A DNA stretch of 64,000 nucleotides from Streptomyces nitrosporeus (GTDB taxonomy: Bacteria > Actinomycetota > Actinomycetes > Streptomycetales > Streptomycetaceae), in contig NZ_CP023702.1 of assembly GCF_008704555.1 (NCBI RefSeq), forward strand, positions 1 through 64,000. Reading direction: 5' to 3'. Positions 42,225 through 51,128 of the stretch are shown here, in pieces (position 1 is the first letter of the stretch; every line of letters begins with the position of its first letter). The position numbers and the translations under genes were made by a program. The notes under the pieces were generated by a model, which ran no database searches, was not told the DNA's origin, and saw only the letters and a program-made list of their open reading frames with translations.

Positions 42225-42238
42225 TGTTAGCGCTCACA
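42225..42238. promoter_or_regulatory. LacI-type operator, araB side
   Basis: TGTTAGCGCTCACA is the same dyad on the other strand, 95 bp upstream of the araB start. With the site at 41979 it brackets the divergent promoters. Confidence 0.85.
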
Positions 42239-42332
42239 CTGCATCTGATCGCCCGGTCCGCTCGTCAGCGACGCGCAACCGCGCGCCTTCCCGGCCCGCC
42301 ACCACGCCACGACTCCCCGAAAGGCCGATCCG

Positions 42333-44033
42333 GTGACACCACCCCACCCCGCCACAGCCCCAGCTCCTCGACGCGCGGACGACTCCGAGCGGTACACCGT
42401 AGGCGTGGACTTCGGCACCCTGTCGGGCCGTGCCGTCGTGGTGCGGGTGCGCGACGGAGAGGAGCTGGCCTCGGCGGTGCACGACTACACGCACGGGGTG
42501 ATCGACCGGCACCTTCCCGGTACGGGCGCCCCGCTGCCCCCGGACTGGGCCCTCCAGCACCCGCGGGACTGGCTGGACGTGCTGCGCCGTGCCGTGCCGG
42601 AGGCCGTGGCCGCCTCGGGTGTGGACCCCGGCTCGGTCATCGGCATCGCGACCGACTTCACCGCCTGCACCGTCCTGCCGGCCCTGGCGGACGGCACCCC
42701 GCTCGTCGAGACGTCCTTCGCCGGCCGGCCCCATGCCTGGCCGAAGCTGTGGAAGCACCACGCGGCTCAGGGCCAGGCCGACCGGATCAATGAACTGGCA
42801 CACGCCCGCGGCGAGAAGTGGATCACGCGGTACGGCGGCAGGATCTCGGCCGAGTGGCAGTTCGCGAAGGCCCTGCAGGTACTGGAGGAGGACCCCGGGG
42901 TCTACGACGCCTGTGCGCGCTGGATCGAGGCGGCCGACTGGATCGTGTGGCAGCTCACCGGTTCGGAGTCCCGTAACGCCTGCACAGCCGGATACAAGGG
43001 CATCCACCAGGACGGCGCCTACCCCGACGAGGAGTACCTGGCGGCTCTCCACCCGGGCTTCGCCGACTTCGCCAGGACCCGGCTGGAGTTCCCGCTCTCC
43101 GCGCTCGGCTCACGGGCGGGCTCGCTGACCGAGGAGGCGGCCCGGTGGACCGGGCTGCCGCAGGGCATCGCCGTCGCGGCCGGCAACATCGACGCCCATG
43201 TCACCGCCGCGGCCGCCCGGGCCGTGGAGGACGGCCGTCTGCTCGCCATCATGGGCACCTCGACCTGTCACATCGTCAACGCCCCGGTGCTGGCGGACAT
43301 CCCGGGTGTCTGCGGTGTCGTCAACGGGGGCGTCGTCGAGGGCACCTACGGCTACGAGGCCGGACAGAGTGCCGTGGGGGACGTCTTCGCCTGGGTCCTG
43401 AGCCAGGGCGTCCCGCCGGAGTACCTCGCCGAGGCGGCCGAACGCGGGGAGGACCTGCACGCGCTGCTGACCCGCAAGGCCGCCGGGCAGCCGGTCGGTG
43501 GTCACGGGCTGGTGGCCCTGGACTGGCTGAACGGCAACCGTTCCGTCCTGGTGGACCACCACCTCTCCGGCGTCCTGGTCGGGCTCACCCTCGCCACCCG
43601 GCCGGAAGACGTCTACCGCGCGCTGCTGGAAGCGACGGCCTTCGGTACCAGGATCATCGTCGAGGCCCTGGAACACGGCGGTGTCCCGGTGCACGAGTTC
43701 ATCGTGGCCGGCGGCCTGGCCCGGAACGGACTCCTCATGCAGATCTACTCCGACGTGCTGCGCCGCCCGGTCTCGCTGGCGGCTTCGCAGCAGGGTCCCG
43801 CTCTCGGTTCGGCCATCCACGCCGCGGTCGCGGCCGGAGCGCATCCGAACGTGCGCGCGGCGACCGCCGCCATGGGGCGCCTGCGGCGCGATGTCTACAC
43901 ACCGGACCCCGCGCGGGCGGACGCCTACGACGAGCTCTTCGCCGAGTACCGGTCGCTGCACGACCTCTTCGGCACCGGAGAGCTGCTGCACCGGCTGAGG
44001 AGCATCCGCAACCGGGCCGTTGCCGCCGACTGA
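42333..44033 (+). CDS. araB: L-ribulokinase
   Basis: The 566-residue protein has exactly the length of E. coli AraB. FGGY-kinase motifs are visible: [16 protein letters not shown] (phosphate 1), [36 protein letters not shown] (phosphate 2) and [21 protein letters not shown] (adenosine motif). It phosphorylates L-ribulose. GTG 42333 has GAAAGG upstream. araA follows after 65 bp in the same operon. Confidence 0.95.
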   Translation: MTPPHPATAPAPRRADDSERYTVGVDFGTLSGRAVVVRVRDGEELASAVHDYTHGVIDRHLPGTGAPLPPDWALQHPRDWLDVLRRAVPEAVAASGVDPGSVIGIATDFTACTVLPALADGTPLVETSFAGRPHAWPKLWKHHAAQGQADRINELAHARGEKWITRYGGRISAEWQFAKALQVLEEDPGVYDACARWIEAADWIVWQLTGSESRNACTAGYKGIHQDGAYPDEEYLAALHPGFADFARTRLEFPLSALGSRAGSLTEEAARWTGLPQGIAVAAGNIDAHVTAAAARAVEDGRLLAIMGTSTCHIVNAPVLADIPGVCGVVNGGVVEGTYGYEAGQSAVGDVFAWVLSQGVPPEYLAEAAERGEDLHALLTRKAAGQPVGGHGLVALDWLNGNRSVLVDHHLSGVLVGLTLATRPEDVYRALLEATAFGTRIIVEALEHGGVPVHEFIVAGGLARNGLLMQIYSDVLRRPVSLAASQQGPALGSAIHAAVAAGAHPNVRAATAAMGRLRRDVYTPDPARADAYDELFAEYRSLHDLFGTGELLHRLRSIRNRAVAAD

Positions 44034-44098
44034 CCCGGCGTCACTCCCGCCGCCCACCACGCCCTCACCGAAGCCATCCCGTCACACCAGGAGACCAT

Positions 44099-45610
44099 GT
44101 GCCCAGCCTGAACCCCTCCGACCGTGAAATCTGGTTCCTCACCGGGAGCCAGGGCCTGTACGGCGAGGAAACCCTGCGGCAGGTAGCGGAGCAGTCGGGG
44201 CGGATCGCCGCCGTCCTCGCCGGAGCACCCGGCATCGCGGCACGTGTCGTCCAGAAGCCGGTACTGACCGACGCGTCCGCCATCCGGCGTGTCTGCCTCG
44301 AAGCCAACAGCGACGACCGCTGCGTCGGCCTCGTCGCCTGGATGCACACCTTCTCCCCCGCGAAGATGTGGATCGCCGGCCTGGACGCGCTGCGCAAGCC
44401 CCTGCTGCACCTGCACACCCAGTCGAACGTGGCGCTGCCCTGGGCCACCATCGACATGGACTTCATGAACCTGAACCAGGCCGCCCACGGCGACCGCGAG
44501 TTCGGGCACATCCAGTCACGCCTCGGCGTGGCCCGCAAGACGGTCGCGGGCCACGTCACCGACCCGGTGACGGTCGAGCGCGTGGCGGCCTGGGTCCGTG
44601 CCGCGTCCGCGCGGGCCGAACTCGCCACGCTCAAGGTCGCCCGTTTCGGGGACAACATGCGCGACGTGGCCGTCACCGAGGGCGACAAGGTCGAGGCCCA
44701 GGTCCGCTTCGGCGCCTCCGTCAACACCTACGGTGTCAACGACCTGGTCGAGTACGTCGATTCGGCCGGTGAGGCCGGGGTGGACGACCTCGTCAAGGAG
44801 TACCAGGACACCTACCGGCTCGCCCCGGAACTCATGGCCGGGGGCGAGCGGCACAGCTCCCTGCGCTACGCGGCCCGTATCGAGGCAGGTCTGCGGGCCT
44901 TCCTCGAAGAGGGCGGCTTCGGCGCCTTCACCACCAACTTCGAGGACCTCGGCGGCCTGCGCCAGCTGCCGGGCCTCGCCGTCCAGCGCCTCATGTCGCA
45001 GGGGTACGGCTTCGGCGGCGAAGGCGACTGGAAGACCGCTGTGCTGCTCCGCGCTCTCAAGGTGGCGGCCGACGGCCTGCCCGGCGGGACGTCCTTCATG
45101 GAGGACTACACCTACGACCTGACGCCGGGCGGTGAGCTGATCCTCGGGGCGCACATGCTGGAGGTCTGCCCGACCATCGCGAGCGGAACGCCGAGCTGTG
45201 AGATCCACCCGCTCGGCATCGGCAACCGCGAGGACCCGGTACGCCTCGTCTTCGACGCCGCACCCGGTCCGGCGGTCGTGGTGGGCCTGGCCGATCTCGG
45301 CGACCGCTTCCGCCTGGTCGCCAACGACATCGACGTGGTGCCCCCGGTGGAGCCCCTGCCCGCCCTGCCGGTGGCCCGCGCCGTCTGGCGTCCCCGCCCC
45401 GACCTGCGTACCTCCACGGAGTCCTGGCTCATGGCCGGAGGACCGCACCACACCGTCCTGACCACCGCACTCACCTCGGAGCACCTGGACGACCTGGCCG
45501 AGATGCTGCGGACGGAGCTGGCCCTCATCGACGGGACCACCACTCCCCGGCAGTTCCGGCGCGACCTCCGGTGGAACCAGGTCTACCACCGGCTGGCACT
45601 CGGCCTGTAG
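44099..45610 (+). CDS. araA: L-arabinose isomerase
   Basis: GTG 44099 follows CAGGAGA. The overlapping ATG two bases earlier leads to an immediate stop. The 503-residue product has the AraA hallmarks: [76 protein letters not shown] (metal-site Glu), FMEDYTYDL and [10 protein letters not shown] (metal-site His). It converts L-arabinose to L-ribulose. Confidence 0.96.
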   Translation: MPSLNPSDREIWFLTGSQGLYGEETLRQVAEQSGRIAAVLAGAPGIAARVVQKPVLTDASAIRRVCLEANSDDRCVGLVAWMHTFSPAKMWIAGLDALRKPLLHLHTQSNVALPWATIDMDFMNLNQAAHGDREFGHIQSRLGVARKTVAGHVTDPVTVERVAAWVRAASARAELATLKVARFGDNMRDVAVTEGDKVEAQVRFGASVNTYGVNDLVEYVDSAGEAGVDDLVKEYQDTYRLAPELMAGGERHSSLRYAARIEAGLRAFLEEGGFGAFTTNFEDLGGLRQLPGLAVQRLMSQGYGFGGEGDWKTAVLLRALKVAADGLPGGTSFMEDYTYDLTPGGELILGAHMLEVCPTIASGTPSCEIHPLGIGNREDPVRLVFDAAPGPAVVVGLADLGDRFRLVANDIDVVPPVEPLPALPVARAVWRPRPDLRTSTESWLMAGGPHHTVLTTALTSEHLDDLAEMLRTELALIDGTTTPRQFRRDLRWNQVYHRLALGL

Positions 45611-45617
45611 GACCACC

Positions 45618-45641
45618 GGGGGCCGGTCGCGGCCGGCCCCC
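45618..45641 (+). terminator. Terminator after araA
   Basis: Nine-bp arms GGGGGCCGG/CCGGCCCCC around TCGCGG start 8 bp after the araA stop. The remaining bases to 45978 hold nothing else I can support. Confidence 0.65.
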
Positions 45642-45978
45642 GTCAGGGTTCTGGCCTGCGGCCGGGCCGGGACCCCGGCGAGGAGTTCGGGGCGGGCAGG
45701 CCCGCCGGAGCCGGCGCGCCTGCCTGGGACACGGGAAGGGCCGCCGCCACGCACCACGCCGGTACCGGGCGCACGGCCGAGCCGCCGGGGCGGGCCGCGC
45801 GGTCAGCCTTCGGGGCCCTCGGTGTGCCAGGGGGAGCCGGCTCGGGCGGGGCGGGTGGTACGTCAGCCGGGGCCGCGGCCCGGCCGGGCGTGAGCCGGGG
45901 GCTCCGCCGTGCCGGTGTCCGCGGCGTGCCCGCCGCTCGCCGCCGGCGCCACGCCGTGGTCACCGCGGATTGGGCCCA

Positions 45979-47007
45979 TCACCTCCGGTACCGCTGCGCC
46001 ACTGCCGCGAAGGCGGCCTTGGGTTCCCATTCCATGTCGGGGTAGGTCTGCCCCCGGCGCCCCTCTCCGAGGAGTTTGACGATGCCCAGGCCGGCCCGGT
46101 CCAGATCGTCCCGGGGGTCGCCGTCCGGACGGTACGGGTAGCCGGACAGGGCGAACAGGAACACGAACGCGCTGTCCACGCCCTGGGACTCGAAGATCTC
46201 CAGCAGTTCGCTCAGATACGCGGCCTGGCCGGCCTCGTCACGCTCGTACACGCCGTTCAGGCGCACAGGGACCCTGGTTTCCGGGTCGTACTCGACCACT
46301 TCCAGCACCCGCCCGCCGCGGTCCCCCGCGCCGCGGTAGGCCGCGGTGCCGAACCCGGTGACGGCGAGCGGCTTCGGACCCCGGGCCAGGGTGCGCACCG
46401 CGTCCCGGAACTGCCCGGCGACCTCGGCGGAACGGATCAGTTCGAACGTCACCATGTCGAAGGGAGCCCAGTCGACCTGCTCGAACTGGATGGACGCGTA
46501 GGTGAGTACGCCCTGGAAGTGCTCGCGGACCGTGGCCACGGCGTCGCGGAGGAAGGCGTTGACGCGCACCCCGAGCTCGCGCATCGCCTCGGCCCGCCGC
46601 TCGGGCCGGCTCATCAGCCGCTCGACCCGCTCCTCGGGGCTCCCTCCGGGCAGCAGCCCCCGGTTCATCACGCTCAGTTCGACCCCGGTGACGAAGACGA
46701 CCGCGGCCCCCTGCCGCCGGAGCCGTTCCGCCCGCTCGGCGCAGTCACGGAAGAGCGTGAGGATCTGCTCCAGTTCCAGTTCCAGCGGATAGGGCGAGAA
46801 CCAGACCTCCAGGCCGAGTCCGGCGGCGGCACCGGCGGCCAGCTCCAGCCGGTCCGGGTCGCCGCCGATGATCTGGACCGCGTTGCAGTGCAGGTCGTCG
46901 CGGATGACGGCGAGCTCGCGCCGCACCACCGCGGGGTCGAAGTGCTCGCGTGACATCTGGCCGTGCACGACGAATCCGGTGTCGTAGGTCATCCCTCTTG
47001 CTCGCAC
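45979..47007 (-). CDS. Hypothetical TIM-barrel-like protein
   Basis: GTG 47005-47007 with GGAGGA at 7 nt gives 342 residues. ATG 46992 is an alternative. The protein contains MTYDTGFVVHGQMSREHFDPAVVRREL, IRDDLHCNAVQIIGGDPDRLE, EVWFSPYPLELE, VVFVTGVELSVM and YPDMEWEPKAAFAAVAQRY. The repeated strand-helix pattern and acidic residues on strand ends suggest a glycoside-hydrolase-like barrel. Relatives in Streptomyces are sometimes labelled abortive-infection proteins, a name I cannot support from the sequence. It is divergent from a TetR gene with a shared operator. Confidence 0.75.
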   Translation of the reverse strand: MRARGMTYDTGFVVHGQMSREHFDPAVVRRELAVIRDDLHCNAVQIIGGDPDRLELAAGAAAGLGLEVWFSPYPLELELEQILTLFRDCAERAERLRRQGAAVVFVTGVELSVMNRGLLPGGSPEERVERLMSRPERRAEAMRELGVRVNAFLRDAVATVREHFQGVLTYASIQFEQVDWAPFDMVTFELIRSAEVAGQFRDAVRTLARGPKPLAVTGFGTAAYRGAGDRGGRVLEVVEYDPETRVPVRLNGVYERDEAGQAAYLSELLEIFESQGVDSAFVFLFALSGYPYRPDGDPRDDLDRAGLGIVKLLGEGRRGQTYPDMEWEPKAAFAAVAQRYRR

Positions 47008-47055
47008 GGTGGGGTCCTCCCTGTGGGTGCCGGGCGGCCGAGACTGACAGAAAAA

Positions 47056-47085
47056 ATGCGTACACGCAAGTTTGCGCGTACGCAT
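47056..47085. promoter_or_regulatory. Operator palindrome between 45979 gene and TetR gene
   Basis: ATGCGTACACGCAA (47056-47069) and TTGCGCGTACGCAT (47072-47085) are inverted copies with 13 of 14 matching positions, centred on GT. It lies 22 bp before the TetR start and 49 bp from the divergent start. Confidence 0.8.
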
Positions 47086-47107
47086 CTACGCATGGGATGC
47101 TGACACC

Positions 47108-47761
47108 GTGACGACACCACCCCCGGGGCTGCGGGAACGGAAGAAGCGGGCCACGCGTGAGGCGCTGCGCGAGGCGGCCCTGCGACTGGCCGTGGAGCGC
47201 GGACCGGACCAGGTGCGGGTCGAGGACATCGCCGAGGCCGCCGGGGTCTCGCCGCGCACCTACAACAACTACTTCGCCAGCCGCGAGCAGGCGATCGTCG
47301 CCGCTGTCACCGCGGACCGGGAGGCCCGGATCGCGGCGGCGGTCGCGGCCCGGCCCGCAGGGGTCCGCCTGGCCGACGCCATCACCGAAGCCGTGGTCGA
47401 GCAGTACACGGACACCGGCGAGCGCGAACACGAGGCACTGCTGCTGATCACCACCCGGACCGCGCTGCGCGACGCGTTCCTCGACACCACCGCCGGCATC
47501 GAGCCCCCTCTCACAGCGGTGATCGCCGAACGCCTGGATGACGCCGGGGCGCAGACGGCCCGCGTTCTCGCGGCAAGCGTGGCCACGGCGGTTCGCATCG
47601 CGCTGGAGGACTGGCTCCGGCCGGCCGGGACCGCAGCGGCCGCCGACGACGGCGGCGGGGGGCTGGTCGTGCTCTCCGGATCGCTGCCCGGCCGGCTCCG
47701 CGCGGCACTGGCCCCGCTCGCACCCGCGCTCGACGCCGCCGAACGGCGCACCCGGCCGTGA
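47108..47761 (+). CDS. TetR family regulator
   Basis: GTG 47108 gives 217 residues. The longer frame from 47072 would start inside the operator. The HTH is clear (RVEDIAEAAGVSPRTYNNYFASREQAIVAA, about 36-65). The C-terminal domain is helical, and a Gly-rich tail region (DDGGGG) precedes the last helix. It most likely represses itself and the divergent gene through the 30-bp operator. Confidence 0.9.
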   Translation: MTTPPPGLRERKKRATREALREAALRLAVERGPDQVRVEDIAEAAGVSPRTYNNYFASREQAIVAAVTADREARIAAAVAARPAGVRLADAITEAVVEQYTDTGEREHEALLLITTRTALRDAFLDTTAGIEPPLTAVIAERLDDAGAQTARVLAASVATAVRIALEDWLRPAGTAAAADDGGGGLVVLSGSLPGRLRAALAPLAPALDAAERRTRP

Positions 47762-48337
47762 AGTCGCCCCGGCCGCCGTCCCCGCCGCCCCGCGGCCGCG
47801 CCCCCGACGGCGGGTTCTGACGTACCTCCGCGTCCGCGCGGGGCCGTCTCTCCAGGTCGTCGACACCGCTCGTCGACGCTGCCGGACACGGGTGCGGATG
47901 TGGCCGGTGGTGCGCCGCCCCGGCGTACGGCTGCTCCCCGGCCCCTGTCAGCGGCGAGGTCACCAGCGGCTTCAGCCGGGCCGCTCGCGGCCGGCCGGGC
48001 ATGGGACGCGGCACGGTCGGGCCGGCCGCGCGCGAACGCCCCGCGAGTGGAGGCAGGCGCCTCTGCGACGAGCCCCCGGCCGGCCGGGCCAGGTGCGTCC
48101 TGCCGCGCGAGCGGCGCCCGTTCTGCCGGTGGCCGGCTCGCCCGGCGCCCGGCGGGTCGCCCGGTGTCCCGGCCCGTCGTCCGGTGAGCCGGACGGTGAG
48201 CGGGCGGAGGGCGTCCGCGAGTCCGCGCCGGGGCCCGGAGCGCGGGGCCCGGAGCGCGGGGCCCGGAGCGCGGGACGCGGGGCGCGTCCCGGGAAACCCC
48301 GGTGCGTCAGCTCGTACATCTCTGCGATCATCCCCGG
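47762..48337. other. Intergenic with a short tandem repeat
   Basis: No gene is supported. Three tandem copies of a 14-bp unit GGGGCCCGGAGCGC lie at about 48230-48275, next to a GGGACGCG/CGCGTCCC inverted pair that may form a hairpin upstream of the next gene. Confidence 0.5.
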
Positions 48338-50509
48338 ATGTCGTACCGTCTCGAATCGCTGGTAGTCCGGCACACCCTCCGTCTCCCCTCGCCGCACGGT
48401 GCCGCCGGTCAAGGGGCCGTCGCCGCACGGCAGTTCGACGCGGCGCTGATGTCCGTGGGCTTCAAGCTCTCCGCGGAGCTGCTGGCGCGGCTGTCCCATC
48501 TGTCCGAGGCCGCGGTCGTGCACACCGCCCGGCGGACCCTGCGCACCGTGAGCGAGATGGCGGGTGACCACGTCCGCCACAACGCGTACTTCATCGACTT
48601 CCCGGCGAACGTGCCGGACACCGGGGAGTTCTGGGCACGGTGTGTGGCGGAGGCGCTCGCCGACGACACGGCACGGGAGAGGGTGGCCGAGCAGCTGGCG
48701 AACGGGGTGCTGGACCTGCTCGGCCTGCCCGCCTACGGCCGTTACCAGCACACCTACGAGGAGATGCTGGCCGCACAGGACGAACTGATCGCCTCCGCGG
48801 GCGACCGGGTCACCGTCCTGCACCTCGGCCAGGGCCTGGAGGAGGAACTCACCTCCCTGTACCTGGCGTTGGCGGGCAGCACGACCCCGCTGGGCGAGGA
48901 GGACCTCCGTGATCTGGAGATCCTGGCCGGCCGCTGCGCGCTCGGCCCCCAGCCGGAGTCGATCCCCGTCCGGGAGAACCGGGCGGTCGTCAACCTGGCC
49001 CGTCTCACCGCCGGAGCGGACCTCCTGCTGGACACCGTCGTCGATGTGCTGCGGCTGGCGTGCGCCCTGTCGGGCGGTGATGTGACGCTGCGGGAACCGA
49101 CACGGTTCAGGACCTTCCCGCGGCCGGTCCGCCGCGCGCTGCTCGCCGGTCTCGACGCGGTGGTCGCGGCCGATCCCGCCAAGCTGGCCGATGTACACGC
49201 CTACCGGGAGCGGTTCAAGCGGCTCGGTGAGCGTCTCCACCCGCACGAGCACCCGGGCCGGCCGCACGCCGCCGAGGTGTTCGCCGTGGCGCGGGGCGAG
49301 AAGAAGGCGCGTTCCCTCGACAGCCGGCTCGAAGAGCTGCTCGACGCGTACGACGTACCCGGCGCGGTGCGGCTGCTGTCGTCGGCCCCCGGCAGGCTGT
49401 TCCGCGCTCTGGACCTCCTGCTGCGTACCGCCGCCGGCCAGGAGGAACGTGACGCGGTGGTGGCCGCCGCGGTGCGGGTCGCCCCGAAGGTCTCGGGACG
49501 GGTCCTGCTGTCGGTACGCGAGCACTTCCTGAACCGGGAGCGGGAGACCGGCGGGTCCCGGATCTTCGTCGACCGCCGCGGCAGCGGCTGGGCGGCTCCC
49601 GATGTCCGGCCTCCGGTGCCGGCCGCCGACCGCGACCGCCTGGTCGCCGCCCTCGACGCCGAACTGCGCCGCAGACTCCCGGCGTCCGGGCGGGTCCTGC
49701 TCGACCCCGACGTGCTGGACGTGGCCCTGCCACTGAGCGGCAGGGCGGCCGCCGCCGGGCTCGGCGTACTGCCGCGCGGCTCGGTCTCAGCGGCCGACGG
49801 CGAGCATCTGCGCTTCTTCGTGTACTGGAAGGAGGCCCGGCGGCGGACCGACTACGACCTCTCCGCGCTGCTGCTCCACCCCGACTACAGCACCGGCTCC
49901 TGGCTCTCCTACACCGCGCTGCGGGCCGTGGGGGGCGTGCACTCGGGCGATGTCACCGAAGCACCGGACGGGGCCTCGGAGTTCATCGGCCTCTCCCTGG
50001 ACCGGGTACGCGCCACGTACATCGTGCCGCAGGTCAACATCTACTCCGGTGAGGGCTTCGAGGAGGCCGAGGAGTCGTTCTTCGGCTTCATGCTGCGCGA
50101 CGGTGAGCAGAAGGGCCGGCCGTTCGAACCCCGTACGGTGCGCATGAAGTCGGAGCTCCGCGGGGCGGGCCGGGTGGCGCTGCCCCTGGTGTTCCTGCGG
50201 GCGGACGACGGCCGGTGGCGCGCGAAATGGCTGCACATGTACCTGAGGGGCCTCTCCTCGGCCAACCGGGTCGAGGAGAACCACATCTCGGTGTCCAAGG
50301 TGGTGCGTGCCGTCGTGGAGCGCGAGTACCTGACGGTGCGGTACCTGGCCGGGCTGATGTCCGGGGAGGCCACCGCCGTGGAGGTGTGGGACGGCGGGCC
50401 CGTGCCGGACGAGCCCGTGACGTACGTCGGCCTCGAACGCCCCGAGGGGCTGCACCCGGATTCCAGGGTCGTCACGCTCGGAAATCTGCGCGACCTGATC
50501 CCGGGCTGA
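48338..50509 (+). CDS. Large protein with C-terminal TerD-like domain
   Basis: From ATG 48338 the protein has 723 residues. The N-terminal 480 are helical and of no known family to me (RHNAYFIDFPANVPDTGEFW, VLHLGQGLEEELTSLYLAL). The C-terminal 200 resemble TerD/TerE stress proteins: FFVYWKEARRRTDYDLSALLL (D-x-D-x-S-A type calcium motif), YTALRAVGGVHSGDVTEAP, VPQVNIYSGEGFEE and PLVFLRADD. Streptomyces has many multi-domain Ter-related proteins tied to tellurite, stress or phage response. Function here is inferred. It seems monocistronic. Confidence 0.75.
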   Translation: MSYRLESLVVRHTLRLPSPHGAAGQGAVAARQFDAALMSVGFKLSAELLARLSHLSEAAVVHTARRTLRTVSEMAGDHVRHNAYFIDFPANVPDTGEFWARCVAEALADDTARERVAEQLANGVLDLLGLPAYGRYQHTYEEMLAAQDELIASAGDRVTVLHLGQGLEEELTSLYLALAGSTTPLGEEDLRDLEILAGRCALGPQPESIPVRENRAVVNLARLTAGADLLLDTVVDVLRLACALSGGDVTLREPTRFRTFPRPVRRALLAGLDAVVAADPAKLADVHAYRERFKRLGERLHPHEHPGRPHAAEVFAVARGEKKARSLDSRLEELLDAYDVPGAVRLLSSAPGRLFRALDLLLRTAAGQEERDAVVAAAVRVAPKVSGRVLLSVREHFLNRERETGGSRIFVDRRGSGWAAPDVRPPVPAADRDRLVAALDAELRRRLPASGRVLLDPDVLDVALPLSGRAAAAGLGVLPRGSVSAADGEHLRFFVYWKEARRRTDYDLSALLLHPDYSTGSWLSYTALRAVGGVHSGDVTEAPDGASEFIGLSLDRVRATYIVPQVNIYSGEGFEEAEESFFGFMLRDGEQKGRPFEPRTVRMKSELRGAGRVALPLVFLRADDGRWRAKWLHMYLRGLSSANRVEENHISVSKVVRAVVEREYLTVRYLAGLMSGEATAVEVWDGGPVPDEPVTYVGLERPEGLHPDSRVVTLGNLRDLIPG

Positions 50510-51128
50510 GTGTTAGCGTGGTCCACGGCGAGGCCATGAAAGGGCTTCCTTCTCCTTTCCTCTCATGAAACCGAGTTCTTTCGCTCTCCTCGCCCTCGAC
50601 GTCACTCCGGGCGGTGCCCGCGCTCACCACGCGGCCACCGCCCGAGCCGTCCGGCCCGGATGCGGGAGCGGCCCCGTGCGGGAGCGGGCGAGCAGCCCTG
50701 AATGCCCGTACCGCACGTACCGCACAGTCCGTGCCGTGGCGGCCCCGGACGCGGCCGGGCCCCTCACGGCGCCTCACACCTCGAACGCCCGACGCCGCGC
50801 CGGCGGCCCCCTGCCGGCGTCCGCGCCGCGCGTGGCCGCGCCCGGCCCCACGGCGGTGCGCGCGCCCCTTCGCCGGGCGGCCCGAGCGACCCGGCGACCC
50901 GGCGGCCGGCGGCTGGCGGCTGGCGGCCCCTGACACGACCGGACCGAACACCCCTTCCGTACCGGTCTGTTCGGCTCCCGCCACTGTCACAGAATGATCA
51001 TCGAACGGTCATTGAGTGCGCCCGGTGCCCCCGGAATACTTCAGGGCCCGGGGCCGTACGCATCCGTACACGTCCCCGCGCGGGCTGGGACCTCTCCCGC
51101 CCCGAACCACTCCTGAGCAGGGACAATC
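50510..51128. other. Promoter-bearing intergenic region of the protease gene
   Basis: No gene is supported. An inverted pair AATGATC...GGTCATT (50993-51015) in an A/T-richer stretch about 120 bp upstream of the protease start could be an operator or promoter element. Confidence 0.4.

Noticed and set aside
39104..42793. 1229-codon open frame on the plus strand
   Set aside because: It lies antisense to the transporter operon, whose proteins are unmistakable. High G+C keeps the antisense frame open.
48230..48275. 14-bp tandem repeat as a possible iteron array
   Set aside because: Only three G/C-rich copies, with no partner gene. More likely a simple-sequence expansion.
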